In this document: one piece after another, positions 17,603 to 24,715 of the stretch | How the letters are laid out: the number at the start of each line of letters is the position of its first letter | How positions within the stretch are numbered: position 1 is the stretch's first letter | Assembly: GCA_020434565.1 (NCBI GenBank) | Contig: JAGRAO010000002.1 | Span: 1-55,407 of the forward strand | Length of the DNA: 55,407 nucleotides | Direction of reading: 5' to 3' | Origin: Bdellovibrionales bacterium | GTDB lineage: Bacteria > Bdellovibrionota_C > UBA2361 > RFPC01 | The notes under the pieces: model-generated | Database searches by the model: none | Told to the model about the DNA's origin: nothing | What the model saw: only the letters and a program-made list of their open reading frames with translations | Position numbers and translations under genes: made by a program

Positions 17603-17628
17603 GAGGGGATGGAATAGTTGCACTCAGT

Positions 17629-17689
17629 CTTCGGAACAGTCGTAACTCCGAAGGAATTTTTGGGCCAGGGATTCGTTCCTGGCCCAAAA
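17629..17689 (+). terminator. Two tandem hairpins, possible attenuator or partial terminator
   Basis: First stem CTTCGGA/TCCGAAG (17629-17635, 17647-17653), 11-nt loop. Second stem TTTTGGGCCAGG/CCTGGCCCAAAA (17658-17669, 17678-17689), a perfect 12 bp with an 8-nt loop. A pyrimidine-rich TCCTCCCTCTT follows, not a clean T run. They sit between the 172-aa gene and the TIM-barrel/PurA-like pair and may reduce readthrough. Confidence 0.5.
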
Positions 17690-17731
17690 TCCTCCCTCTT
17701 GAAAGATTCATCTTCGTGTTGAAGAGAGGGA

Positions 17732-18409
17732 ATGACACGGACAAAACAAATTATGATTATCGCTTCTCTCATACCTTTTTCAGATGCAAGTAGAGCGATC
17801 GCGTGTCACCCCGCGGTGGACCACCTTGCACTCTCTGTTTCGTCTACGCCGAGTTTTGGAGAAGAGGATTGTCTCTCATGGGCTTTCGATGTGTGTGGCT
17901 TGAGACCTCTCCATGTAATAATTGACCGGAGGCTTCTCTCCCAGTTGACAGCATTCTCTTTCCTCAAAAAGGCGCGACAAGAAGGCATCCGAAGATTTAT
18001 TGTAGCCGCTGACATACACTATGAAGAAGCTCGACGGATTCGTGAGATCCTTCCAGATGGAGAGTTTATTGTTCGAGCGAAATCATTTCGTGAGCTCTAT
18101 CACCTGAGAAGAAGCGTTGAATGCCTCGGAGATTCAATTCGCCATATAGCACTCAATACGGCGTATGAGGCGCCTGAGTGTCTGAACCTTTTTGAAGGGG
18201 AGCGTATTCTTTGGGGAAGTCCCGATAGATTCCTTCAGTCTTTCGAAAAAATAATCTTTGACTCATTCCCCCCAGGGCTGTTGCTTACAGAAGAGAAGTG
18301 TCGGAACTTCGCCTCTCTCTGTATCGAACTACGCAAGCGAGTATACTGGGATCGAGAACGTGAAAAAAATTTAAGGTACCTTCGATGGCCAACGCCTCGA
18401 TTTGGATAG
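17732..18409 (+). CDS. TIM-barrel-like protein, short relative of the pyruvate-kinase-like gene
   Basis: 225 aa. The N-terminus MIIASLIPFSDASRAIACHP followed by AVDHLALSVSST parallels MLIATLPPQARHGREIAEHP then SVDEVRLNTG of the protein encoded at 9270-10340. Later strand-helix units (PLHVIIDRRLL, RRFIVAADIHYEEARRIREIL, EFIVRAKSFRELYHLRRSV, RHIALNTAYEAPE, ERILWGSPDRFLQSFEKIIFD) have the rhythm of a TIM barrel. The KIE and ARGD metal-site motifs are not visible, so it may be a binding or non-classical member. An AGAGGG ribosome site precedes the ATG. Its last 25 bases overlap the PurA-like gene, so the two are translationally coupled. Confidence 0.55.
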   Translation: MTRTKQIMIIASLIPFSDASRAIACHPAVDHLALSVSSTPSFGEEDCLSWAFDVCGLRPLHVIIDRRLLSQLTAFSFLKKARQEGIRRFIVAADIHYEEARRIREILPDGEFIVRAKSFRELYHLRRSVECLGDSIRHIALNTAYEAPECLNLFEGERILWGSPDRFLQSFEKIIFDSFPPGLLLTEEKCRNFASLCIELRKRVYWDREREKNLRYLRWPTPRFG

Positions 18410-19830
18410 TATGTGGACTCGGATTTGGGGATGAGGGAAAGGGAACCATATCAGAGTTCCTCGCTTCGTACTCAGGCGCGGAAGGTGTCGTTCGGTACAA
18501 TGGAGGCCCCCAAGCAGCTCACCATGTTGTTCGCGAAGATGGAACGGTGCACTGCTTTAGTCAATTCGGGTCAGGCTCTTTTCTCAAGCGCGTTCGGAGT
18601 CACCTTGCTCATACAGTTTTGGTGAAGCCCACCAACCTTCTTGTCGAACGTGACGCCTTGATCGAAAAAGGTGTGGATGATTTAGGGAAGCGCTTTTCGC
18701 TCGACCCTAACGCCAACGTGGTGACTCCTTGGCACGCTATGCTTGGAAGAATGGAAGAGGTTTCCCGCGGTGCCGACGCGCATGGAAGTGTCGGAATGGG
18801 GGTCGGAAAAGCTGCCAAAGAGAGAAGTGTGCTCGGAGAAAAGGCTCTTTCAATTTCTGATCTTACATCGCCGAGTTCTCTCCGCGATAAACTCGTAGCT
18901 CATTGGGATCGGACCATATCTGAGGCTGAGCTCCTGCTCTCCCGATCTCCTTCACATAGTGAACTCAATTCCCTTTTTCATTCGTATGGTGAAAGAGCGA
19001 GTCTTGAGACGATGTACGAGGAATATCAAAAACTAGGCGAAATTCTCTCTCCGCATTTCTCAAGTGATACTTCATTCGGTGAACTCATTTCGTCAAAGCA
19101 CCTTATTCTTGAGGGAGCTCAAGGTGTACTGCTCGATTACGTGTTTGGCTTCTTTCCGCACGTTACCAAAACCGATACGACATTTGCATCGGCTGAGCCT
19201 TTTATAAGAGCATCCGGCCTGAAAGATGCGCAGATTGCTCGAGTCGGAGTCCTTCGAGCCTATGCAACTCGACACGGGGCTGGTCCGTTTGTCTCCGAGG
19301 AGCGTTCATTGGAATCTGTTTTTCATGAGCCTCACAACGGAGCTCACCGGTGGCAAGGGCGATTTCGCGTTGGGCACTTTGATCTCGTAGCTTCTCGTTA
19401 TGCGGTGGCTGCGAGTGGGAAGCCAGACATTCTCGCCTTTACTCACCTCGATACCGTCGGTCGCCAGCCAAGTCTAAAAGTTGTTGAAACGTATTCTTAC
19501 AAAGGTAAAGCACCTCCCGATGAGCTTGAATGCTATTTCGAGATGAAATCAAATCGTGAGCTCTCTTCAATTCGATTGCGAGAAGATTCAGATCAAAAAC
19601 ATCAATCCCGATTGACAGAGTTACTGAGAGAGTGCGTTCCGGGCCGTGTGAAGAACTTTGAAGGGTGGGGAGCGTTTCATCCAACTCAAGCAGTGGAACT
19701 CCCTTTAGCACTCTCTCGTTTCCTTGAATTTCTCGAGTCAGAGAACGGACTCGGCTTACCCGTTTCGGTTCTCTCGTTCGGTCCGACTTCACAAGACAAG
19801 ATGGTTCGCTCTTCTCTCCTTCCGGCCTAA
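18385..19830 (+). CDS. Divergent adenylosuccinate-synthetase (PurA) paralogue
   Basis: 481 aa, longer than PurA (about 430). PurA joins IMP and aspartate using GTP. Kept: GFGDEGKG (Asp16, the catalytic base position), His46 in QAAHHVV (PurA NAGHT), and LILEGAQGVLLDYVFGFFPHVT, the second PurA signature. Changed: QWGDEGKG has lost QW; HNAGHT reads PQAAHH; the aspartate loop TTGRPRR reads WQGRFRV; KLD reads HLD in AFTHLDTV. An insert of about 60 residues lies around 160-225. The GTP/phosphate machinery looks usable, but the amino-acid pocket is altered, so a related ligation on another substrate is likely. It overlaps the TIM-barrel gene by 25 bp. It should not be annotated as the housekeeping purA. 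Confidence 0.75.
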   Translation: MANASIWIVCGLGFGDEGKGTISEFLASYSGAEGVVRYNGGPQAAHHVVREDGTVHCFSQFGSGSFLKRVRSHLAHTVLVKPTNLLVERDALIEKGVDDLGKRFSLDPNANVVTPWHAMLGRMEEVSRGADAHGSVGMGVGKAAKERSVLGEKALSISDLTSPSSLRDKLVAHWDRTISEAELLLSRSPSHSELNSLFHSYGERASLETMYEEYQKLGEILSPHFSSDTSFGELISSKHLILEGAQGVLLDYVFGFFPHVTKTDTTFASAEPFIRASGLKDAQIARVGVLRAYATRHGAGPFVSEERSLESVFHEPHNGAHRWQGRFRVGHFDLVASRYAVAASGKPDILAFTHLDTVGRQPSLKVVETYSYKGKAPPDELECYFEMKSNRELSSIRLREDSDQKHQSRLTELLRECVPGRVKNFEGWGAFHPTQAVELPLALSRFLEFLESENGLGLPVSVLSFGPTSQDKMVRSSLLPA

Positions 19831-19992
19831 AAAAGGTCAGCAGCTCTGAAAATTTCTCTTGGTATTAATGCGATTCAGTAGTATTCATAAGAATAAGACA
19901 TAAACACATATATCTTCCGGAAGGCATAAATCTAGTAAATCTAGAATGTTATGTAGCAAATGAGCCGGACAAGACACTCAGGGGATAGCAGA

Positions 19993-20988
19993 ATGAGACT
20001 TAGTACGAAGGAAGCGGATGTTTTGGCAGCGGTTGAGTTAAGGGCTTCTATGCGAGTCGATGAGATCCGAGAGGAGCTCGGCTATCGCGCGCACACTGTT
20101 CGATATGCGCTCAGTAGCTTGCGGCAACGGCAAATTATCTGGAGGCTTCCCTTTATCAACGTCCGTGCGCTCGGGTACACCATCCACAATCTCTATATCT
20201 CGGTTGGCTCGGAGAAGAAATCTCATCGGCAATCGTTTCTTGCAGCACTCCTCAATGAGCCCGAAGTGCTCCGTATCTCAGAACTTGGGTCGGAATACCA
20301 GTATGGGCTCGAAGTGTGTGCAAAGAATCTCTCTGATGTCGGTTTGTTGGTCCGGCGCATCGCATCGCAGTTTGAGCACTTCCATTTTGAAAAAGCGGTT
20401 GCCAGTCAACTCGCAACAACGTACCTCCCAAGACGATATCTTTCATCGAAGATGGTTCGGTCTAAGCCCTTGCAGATTGCCCGAACAGATAGGATCTTTG
20501 ATGTAGATGAGATTGACGAAAAGATCCTTCGAGTGCTCGCTCGAGGAGGTGAAATGACCCGCGCTGGCCTCGCACGGGAAGTCGCAGTCCCAGTAACTAC
20601 ACTTGATGCTCGCCTCAAGCGGCTGGAATCAAGAGGTATCGTCGGAGGGTATATCTACCACGTCGTCCCAGCAGCCTATCAGATGCAATCTCACACCCTC
20701 CTTCTACAGATGAGGAACCTCAATCGTGAGACCCTCAACAAGCTCTTTGTTTTTGCTGAACAACATCCAGCAGTGGTAAGAATTACTGAGTGTTTCGGGA
20801 GTTGGGACTTTGAGTTGGGGATTGAGGTGCGTCTCCCGAGTGAAGTAGCAGAAGTCCAGGAATCTCTGTATGAAGCGATAGGCGATCATGTTCACCTCGT
20901 TAAATCGCTCTGCAAGTATCGTGATCTGAAAGTTCAATTTTATCCGGTAAAGCAGGAGCGGCAAAATCGAATGTCTGCTGCCGCGTAG
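19993..20988 (+). CDS. Tandem Lrp/AsnC-type transcriptional regulator
   Basis: 331 aa from the ATG at 19993, favoured over 19960 because AGGGGAT lies about 7 bases upstream. It holds two Lrp-like units. Unit 1: helix-turn-helix TKEADVLAAVELRASMRVDE then TVRYALSSLRQRQIIWR, plus a ligand-binding part. Unit 2: the clearer Lrp pattern IDEKILRVLARGGEMTRAGL, TTLDARLKRLESRGIVGGYI, and a RAM-like domain. Normal Lrp proteins are about 150 aa, so this is a duplication-fusion. The AT-rich leader contains the perfect palindrome CTTCCGGAAG (19914-19923) and a doubled TCTAG, possible operator sites. It lies 162 bp after the PurA-like gene and heads a three-gene set. Confidence 0.75.
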   Translation: MRLSTKEADVLAAVELRASMRVDEIREELGYRAHTVRYALSSLRQRQIIWRLPFINVRALGYTIHNLYISVGSEKKSHRQSFLAALLNEPEVLRISELGSEYQYGLEVCAKNLSDVGLLVRRIASQFEHFHFEKAVASQLATTYLPRRYLSSKMVRSKPLQIARTDRIFDVDEIDEKILRVLARGGEMTRAGLAREVAVPVTTLDARLKRLESRGIVGGYIYHVVPAAYQMQSHTLLLQMRNLNRETLNKLFVFAEQHPAVVRITECFGSWDFELGIEVRLPSEVAEVQESLYEAIGDHVHLVKSLCKYRDLKVQFYPVKQERQNRMSAAA

Positions 20989-20996
20989 GGAATTCT

Positions 20997-22301
20997 ATGA
21001 TTCGAGTTGGCGAAGTGGATCGGGTGCAGGGGGAGCGAGAAGTCGAGCTTCGCTCTCTCCACCGCCTTTTCCGCAAAGCGCAGCAAAATAATAGATCGGT
21101 GGCCGAATTCACACTGGCTGAGCAACTTGCATTGATTGAAATTCAGACCGCTTCAGAGCGTGGTGTTGAAGAAGATCTGCTCACCCCAAAAGATGTCGCA
21201 GCGTCCCTTTCACTTGAACAAAGTATAGTCTCTCGACTTCTCGCGCGCTTAGAACAGCGTCGAGCAATCGAGAGTAGAGTTTCCTCAATAGACGCTCGAC
21301 GCCGTTTGCTCCGCCCTACTCGTGAGGGGAGTGACTATCTGCGCCAGGTCGACCAGCGGGCAAACGAGATTCTCTCATCTCGCCTTGAAGGACTCTCGTT
21401 AAAGGAACAAAAGGCAGTTCATCAGCTCTATAGAAAGCTCGCTGACGGTTTGGGAGTAGAAAGGAGTATCCAAAGGAAAAGCGATCATCCGCTTCGTCCA
21501 GATCAGAGGCGACTCACCCGCGCCTTTGGGTTAATTGGAAAATCGTACGGTGGGTTTCCGCTTGCTCCGTCTGAGTGGCATATCTTGGCGGAGCTTCTCG
21601 AGCAGGAGATGAATAGTACTGAACTCTCAACCCGAATCGGACTGCCACTTACGACAGTAGGTCAAATTGTATCTCGCCTTGAACTCCGTGGACTCCTCAC
21701 TCGCAAACGCTCGAAATTTGATCGAAGAAAGCAGAGCCTTTCTCTCACCAAAAATGGCCGAGCGCTCGTTGAAGAAGTTGAGTGTTCATTTGTGAATCGA
21801 TTTGATGGCGCTCTCCTGGATAGCTCAAACATACAGCTCAAGAAGTTCCGTGAGGCGTTTGAAAAATTCACTGGCGTTGAGACCGTCACCCTCATCGAAG
21901 GAAGGACTCTTAAGGTTTCGACTGAAGCTGGTGAGCGAGCTCAAGCGAGAACGTTTCTCCTTGAAGAGCTCGTTCGTTCTGGAAATCACCCATTTGCTGG
22001 CGAGCGACTCCTTCCAAAGGACTCCATCTGCGTACTTTCACTCTCTGCGGGGGTTTTGGATGGTGTTTTCCAGTTTGAGCTGGAAAACACCACACTCCGC
22101 CTTTCTCTCGCGGCGTGGGGGAGAGAGATGAATGAAAAGGCTCTCCTGGAAGTGCTTAACAAACTTGGAGATCTTCTCGAATCTTCGATTGGACGAGCAG
22201 AATGGGAACTCGCTTTCCCACCTCTTGAAAGGGTGTACTACAGTGGGGCGGAGTCTTTGAATTCAGATTGTCCTTTGAACACAGGCGCTTCCGACCTATA
22301 A
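20997..22301 (+). CDS. Tandem MarR-type regulator with extra C-terminal domain
   Basis: 434 aa with two MarR-like winged helices. Unit 1 (about 35-130): LALIEIQTASER, LTPKDVAASLSLEQSIVSRL and LARLEQRRAIESRVSS then DARRRLLRPT. Unit 2 (about 165-270): FPLAPSEWHILAELL, NSTELSTRIGLPLTTVGQIV, SRLELRGLLTRKRSKFDRRK and LSLTKNGRALVEE. One chain may thus mimic the usual MarR dimer. The last 150 residues form an alpha/beta domain (ICVLSLSAGVLDGVFQFELE) that I cannot assign. The gene starts 8 bp after the tandem Lrp gene and ends 9 bp before the next, so the three are probably one transcript. A perfect 12-bp hairpin lies in its coding sequence. Confidence 0.7.
   Translation: MIRVGEVDRVQGEREVELRSLHRLFRKAQQNNRSVAEFTLAEQLALIEIQTASERGVEEDLLTPKDVAASLSLEQSIVSRLLARLEQRRAIESRVSSIDARRRLLRPTREGSDYLRQVDQRANEILSSRLEGLSLKEQKAVHQLYRKLADGLGVERSIQRKSDHPLRPDQRRLTRAFGLIGKSYGGFPLAPSEWHILAELLEQEMNSTELSTRIGLPLTTVGQIVSRLELRGLLTRKRSKFDRRKQSLSLTKNGRALVEEVECSFVNRFDGALLDSSNIQLKKFREAFEKFTGVETVTLIEGRTLKVSTEAGERAQARTFLLEELVRSGNHPFAGERLLPKDSICVLSLSAGVLDGVFQFELENTTLRLSLAAWGREMNEKALLEVLNKLGDLLESSIGRAEWELAFPPLERVYYSGAESLNSDCPLNTGASDL
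22062..22091. repeat. Perfect 12-bp inverted repeat inside the tandem MarR gene
   Basis: Arms GGTGTTTTCCAG (22062-22073) and CTGGAAAACACC (22080-22091), loop TTTGAG. It encodes GVFQFELENTT. It may be an internal operator or an mRNA hairpin. Confidence 0.8.
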
Positions 22302-22310
22302 TCCTCCCTT

Positions 22311-23921
22311 ATGGGGAGTGTCGTAGAGTCCGTACCGCTCAAAAATCGAAATACTCATACCGATCTATCCGAAGAGTCTTTCTCTGAGGGAGAGATTTTC
22401 GAGAGTCTCAGTTTTTCTTCACTTCCCGATACTGAATCCGACGAGCAAGACTTTGAAACTGGTTCTGGCGATAATGGAGATCTATCAGATCGTCTCCCGC
22501 CAGACAGACACGATCCAAACTTTGATCCAACACTCCACCAATCGATAGCATGTGCTTGTGAGGCCTTGCGTTATTTTCATCCGAGCCACGGTCGAGATGG
22601 AGTCACGCAGAGCCTGGAGAACGCGCTCGCAAAAGTGCAGCAGCATCTCTTTTCAGTCGAATACGATCTCTTCCCCCTCCACGAGGCGTTTGATTCGATT
22701 CGCTCCTTCTTAGAAGACTACACACTCCGTTCCGAAGAGCTCGATCCTCGAATTGAATTTGAAAGACGGGTAGGGTGGATTCAGGATGAGGTCGCGCTCT
22801 TTTTTGATACCTATCTTGAACACTGTACACTTGACAGCGACGAGCATGAGCAAGCAGCAGAGCGAGTTGTGGCAGCGCGCCGCTATTTCAAGGAAGACCT
22901 TCGGGGGCGTCCACATGGATGGCGTGAAGAAGTAGATCCGCAAGGGCTTGTCTCAGGTCATATCGCGCACAAGAACCTCATCCGACAACTAGGGGCTGAA
23001 CTCTTCCGATTTGGTTCTGAACTTGCGCGAGATGATCTGCAAGAGGCTTCCGTACTTCGATCTTGCCGCATCTTTCAAAAGCAGCTTGACCGTTTGAAGT
23101 CTGAAATTCAACTGAAGGGTTCAGCGTTATCCGGTCTGATAGACATATTTTCCGAGAGCATGGTGCGTATTCATCGTGCCACAGGTCCATTTCTGCCAAG
23201 TCTTGCGAGAGAGGTCTTTCGACAGATGGACAGCAATTACCAAAAAATCGCTACTCAGTGTTTGCCCGAAGTTCGTTACATTAAAGATGCAATTGGGCTG
23301 GGCGAATCGAGTGACCTCCGAATGCTTTATTTCTCTTCCGAGCAAAATTTTCCACCAATCCACCTCCTCGAAAAAATTGAAGATCTCGAGAAGGGGCTCC
23401 TCATAGATCTTGATCGAAAAGCTCCTCAGGAGGGCTACGGTCGGGTGCTCCCCGTCTCCGAATTGAAAGAAGTTTTGAGTTGTTCGGGGGCGCATCTCAT
23501 TTGTTTGACCGTCAATGGAGAAGTGAACGGCTTTTTTATAGCGCTCAGTGACCCATCTTCTATGCCTTTAGATGTTGTGAATTCACTTGAAAAGATCTCA
23601 GAAGCTGGACTTGATAAACATACTCAGTTTGGATGGGGCGAAATTGTCGGTATCTCGAAACGAGCAAGAGCGTTTTGCCGCTCGGTTGGGGTGAATGCCT
23701 ATGAAGCGCTTACGAATGTAGTCCGCGAAACTGCTTTTCAACTCCGAATGGATCAACTTTTTGGAGAGGTACGAGAGGGAATACAAGCGAATACGGCGAA
23801 AGCGAAGCATCTTGCTCAAGGTTGGGAGGAGACCGGACTGTTCCGATTCCACGGCAATATTCCGTATCAGATACTTCGACTTCCACTTTATTCAGTGCTT
23901 CCCTCCGCACAAAAATCTTGA
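22311..23921 (+). CDS. Large protein with possible GNAT-like C-terminal domain
   Basis: 536 aa. The first 70 residues are acidic and disordered (SEESFSEGEIFESLSF). Residues about 75-330 are helical. The C-terminal 200 residues resemble a GNAT fold: RMLYFSSEQNFPPIHLLEKI, HLICLTVNGEVNGFFIALSD (paired strands), GWGEIVGISKRARAFCRSVG (strand plus helix at the CoA position, but without a clear QxxGxG/A), then QILRLPLYSV. A catalytically odd or non-CoA GNAT is possible. It is the third gene after the two tandem regulators (9 bp gap), so its product or substrate may be linked to their ligand. Family assignment is tentative. Confidence 0.5.
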   Translation: MGSVVESVPLKNRNTHTDLSEESFSEGEIFESLSFSSLPDTESDEQDFETGSGDNGDLSDRLPPDRHDPNFDPTLHQSIACACEALRYFHPSHGRDGVTQSLENALAKVQQHLFSVEYDLFPLHEAFDSIRSFLEDYTLRSEELDPRIEFERRVGWIQDEVALFFDTYLEHCTLDSDEHEQAAERVVAARRYFKEDLRGRPHGWREEVDPQGLVSGHIAHKNLIRQLGAELFRFGSELARDDLQEASVLRSCRIFQKQLDRLKSEIQLKGSALSGLIDIFSESMVRIHRATGPFLPSLAREVFRQMDSNYQKIATQCLPEVRYIKDAIGLGESSDLRMLYFSSEQNFPPIHLLEKIEDLEKGLLIDLDRKAPQEGYGRVLPVSELKEVLSCSGAHLICLTVNGEVNGFFIALSDPSSMPLDVVNSLEKISEAGLDKHTQFGWGEIVGISKRARAFCRSVGVNAYEALTNVVRETAFQLRMDQLFGEVREGIQANTAKAKHLAQGWEETGLFRFHGNIPYQILRLPLYSVLPSAQKS

Positions 23922-24059
23922 GGAATTCGCTCTTCTTGCTGCGCAGTTAAACATGTAATCCATTGAAAATTCCAAGGAAAGAGACACGAGATGCGCCACC
24001 CGCTCTCTTGATCGAACACCTGAAGCAAAACCTGTCGAAGTAGCGATCCGTTAATGAGA

Positions 24060-24089
24060 GTGGAAATTCCACTTTAGGAAAATTTCCTA
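24060..24089. promoter_or_regulatory. Paired palindromes upstream of the Flp-like pilin gene
   Basis: GTGGAAATTCCAC (24060-24072) and TAGGAAAATTTCCTA (24075-24089) are adjacent palindromes with a common GGAAA-TTTCC core, centred about 80-100 bp before the ATG at 24163. Spacing and shared core suggest two binding sites for one dimeric regulator. The gap 23922-24162 shows nothing else clear. Confidence 0.45.
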
Positions 24090-24162
24090 GAATAGTTCTC
24101 TCTCGTGTTCCCGAGCACCCTCAATGCTCGGAAGGGCGCTGTTAGAGAGAAAGGGCTTTACA

Positions 24163-24567
24163 ATGGGTGGGAAGAACCACATTTCAAATCAAGTCGGAGC
24201 GAGCAAGGTCGAATATGTCCTGCTTGTTGTTCTCATTTCAGTCATCTCTGTCAGCGCACTGAGTTTTTTCGGAACAGAAGTCAAATGGAGAATGGCGGGG
24301 GGAGGTACACACGGCTCAATCGATCCGTATTTTAGTGGCTCTCCGTGTTTTGAAACTCCGCACTGTAGGCGCAGTGGCTCAAATGGTCCGCAATATGACG
24401 AACGAGGCACTGGATCAGACGTTGGCGTAACGTCCGAAACTTCTCAGACTGCAATCAATCCAACCGGAGGGCTCAACGGAGGAGAAACTTCAGGCTTCGA
24501 TCTCAATAAGCGGCCGTCAAAAATCTTTCCGTTTCGCAGCCCGATAGGAGAGCCAAGCGGCAATTAG
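24163..24567 (+). CDS. Flp-type pilin-like protein
   Basis: 134 aa from the ATG at 24163, preceded by AAAGGG. The leader MGGKNHISNQVG is followed by ASKVEYVLLVVLISVISVSA: probable prepilin cleavage after Gly12, Glu at mature +5 and Tyr at +6, then a hydrophobic helix, as in Flp/class IVb pilins. The remaining 90 residues are Gly/Ser/Thr-rich with one Cys pair (SPCFETPHC). Same design as the product of 4185-4544 but little identity. No assembly genes are nearby. It probably supplies a minor subunit to a machine encoded elsewhere. Confidence 0.6.
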   Translation: MGGKNHISNQVGASKVEYVLLVVLISVISVSALSFFGTEVKWRMAGGGTHGSIDPYFSGSPCFETPHCRRSGSNGPQYDERGTGSDVGVTSETSQTAINPTGGLNGGETSGFDLNKRPSKIFPFRSPIGEPSGN

Positions 24568-24715
24568 TTCGAAGCATGTGCGAGGAAGCTCGAGCGATCT
24601 CCATTTTTCGTTAGGGACTGCGTTCTTCCAGTAAGAGGTGCAAGCAACGAAGGGAAGCTTGAAAAGGTAATAGCGAGCACGTGCTTAACCGCGACTTATT
24701 CCGTAGGAACTTGCT

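Noticed and set aside
18385-19830. Housekeeping purA
   Set aside because: Key signature and aspartate-loop residues are altered, length is unusual, and it overlaps an accessory gene.
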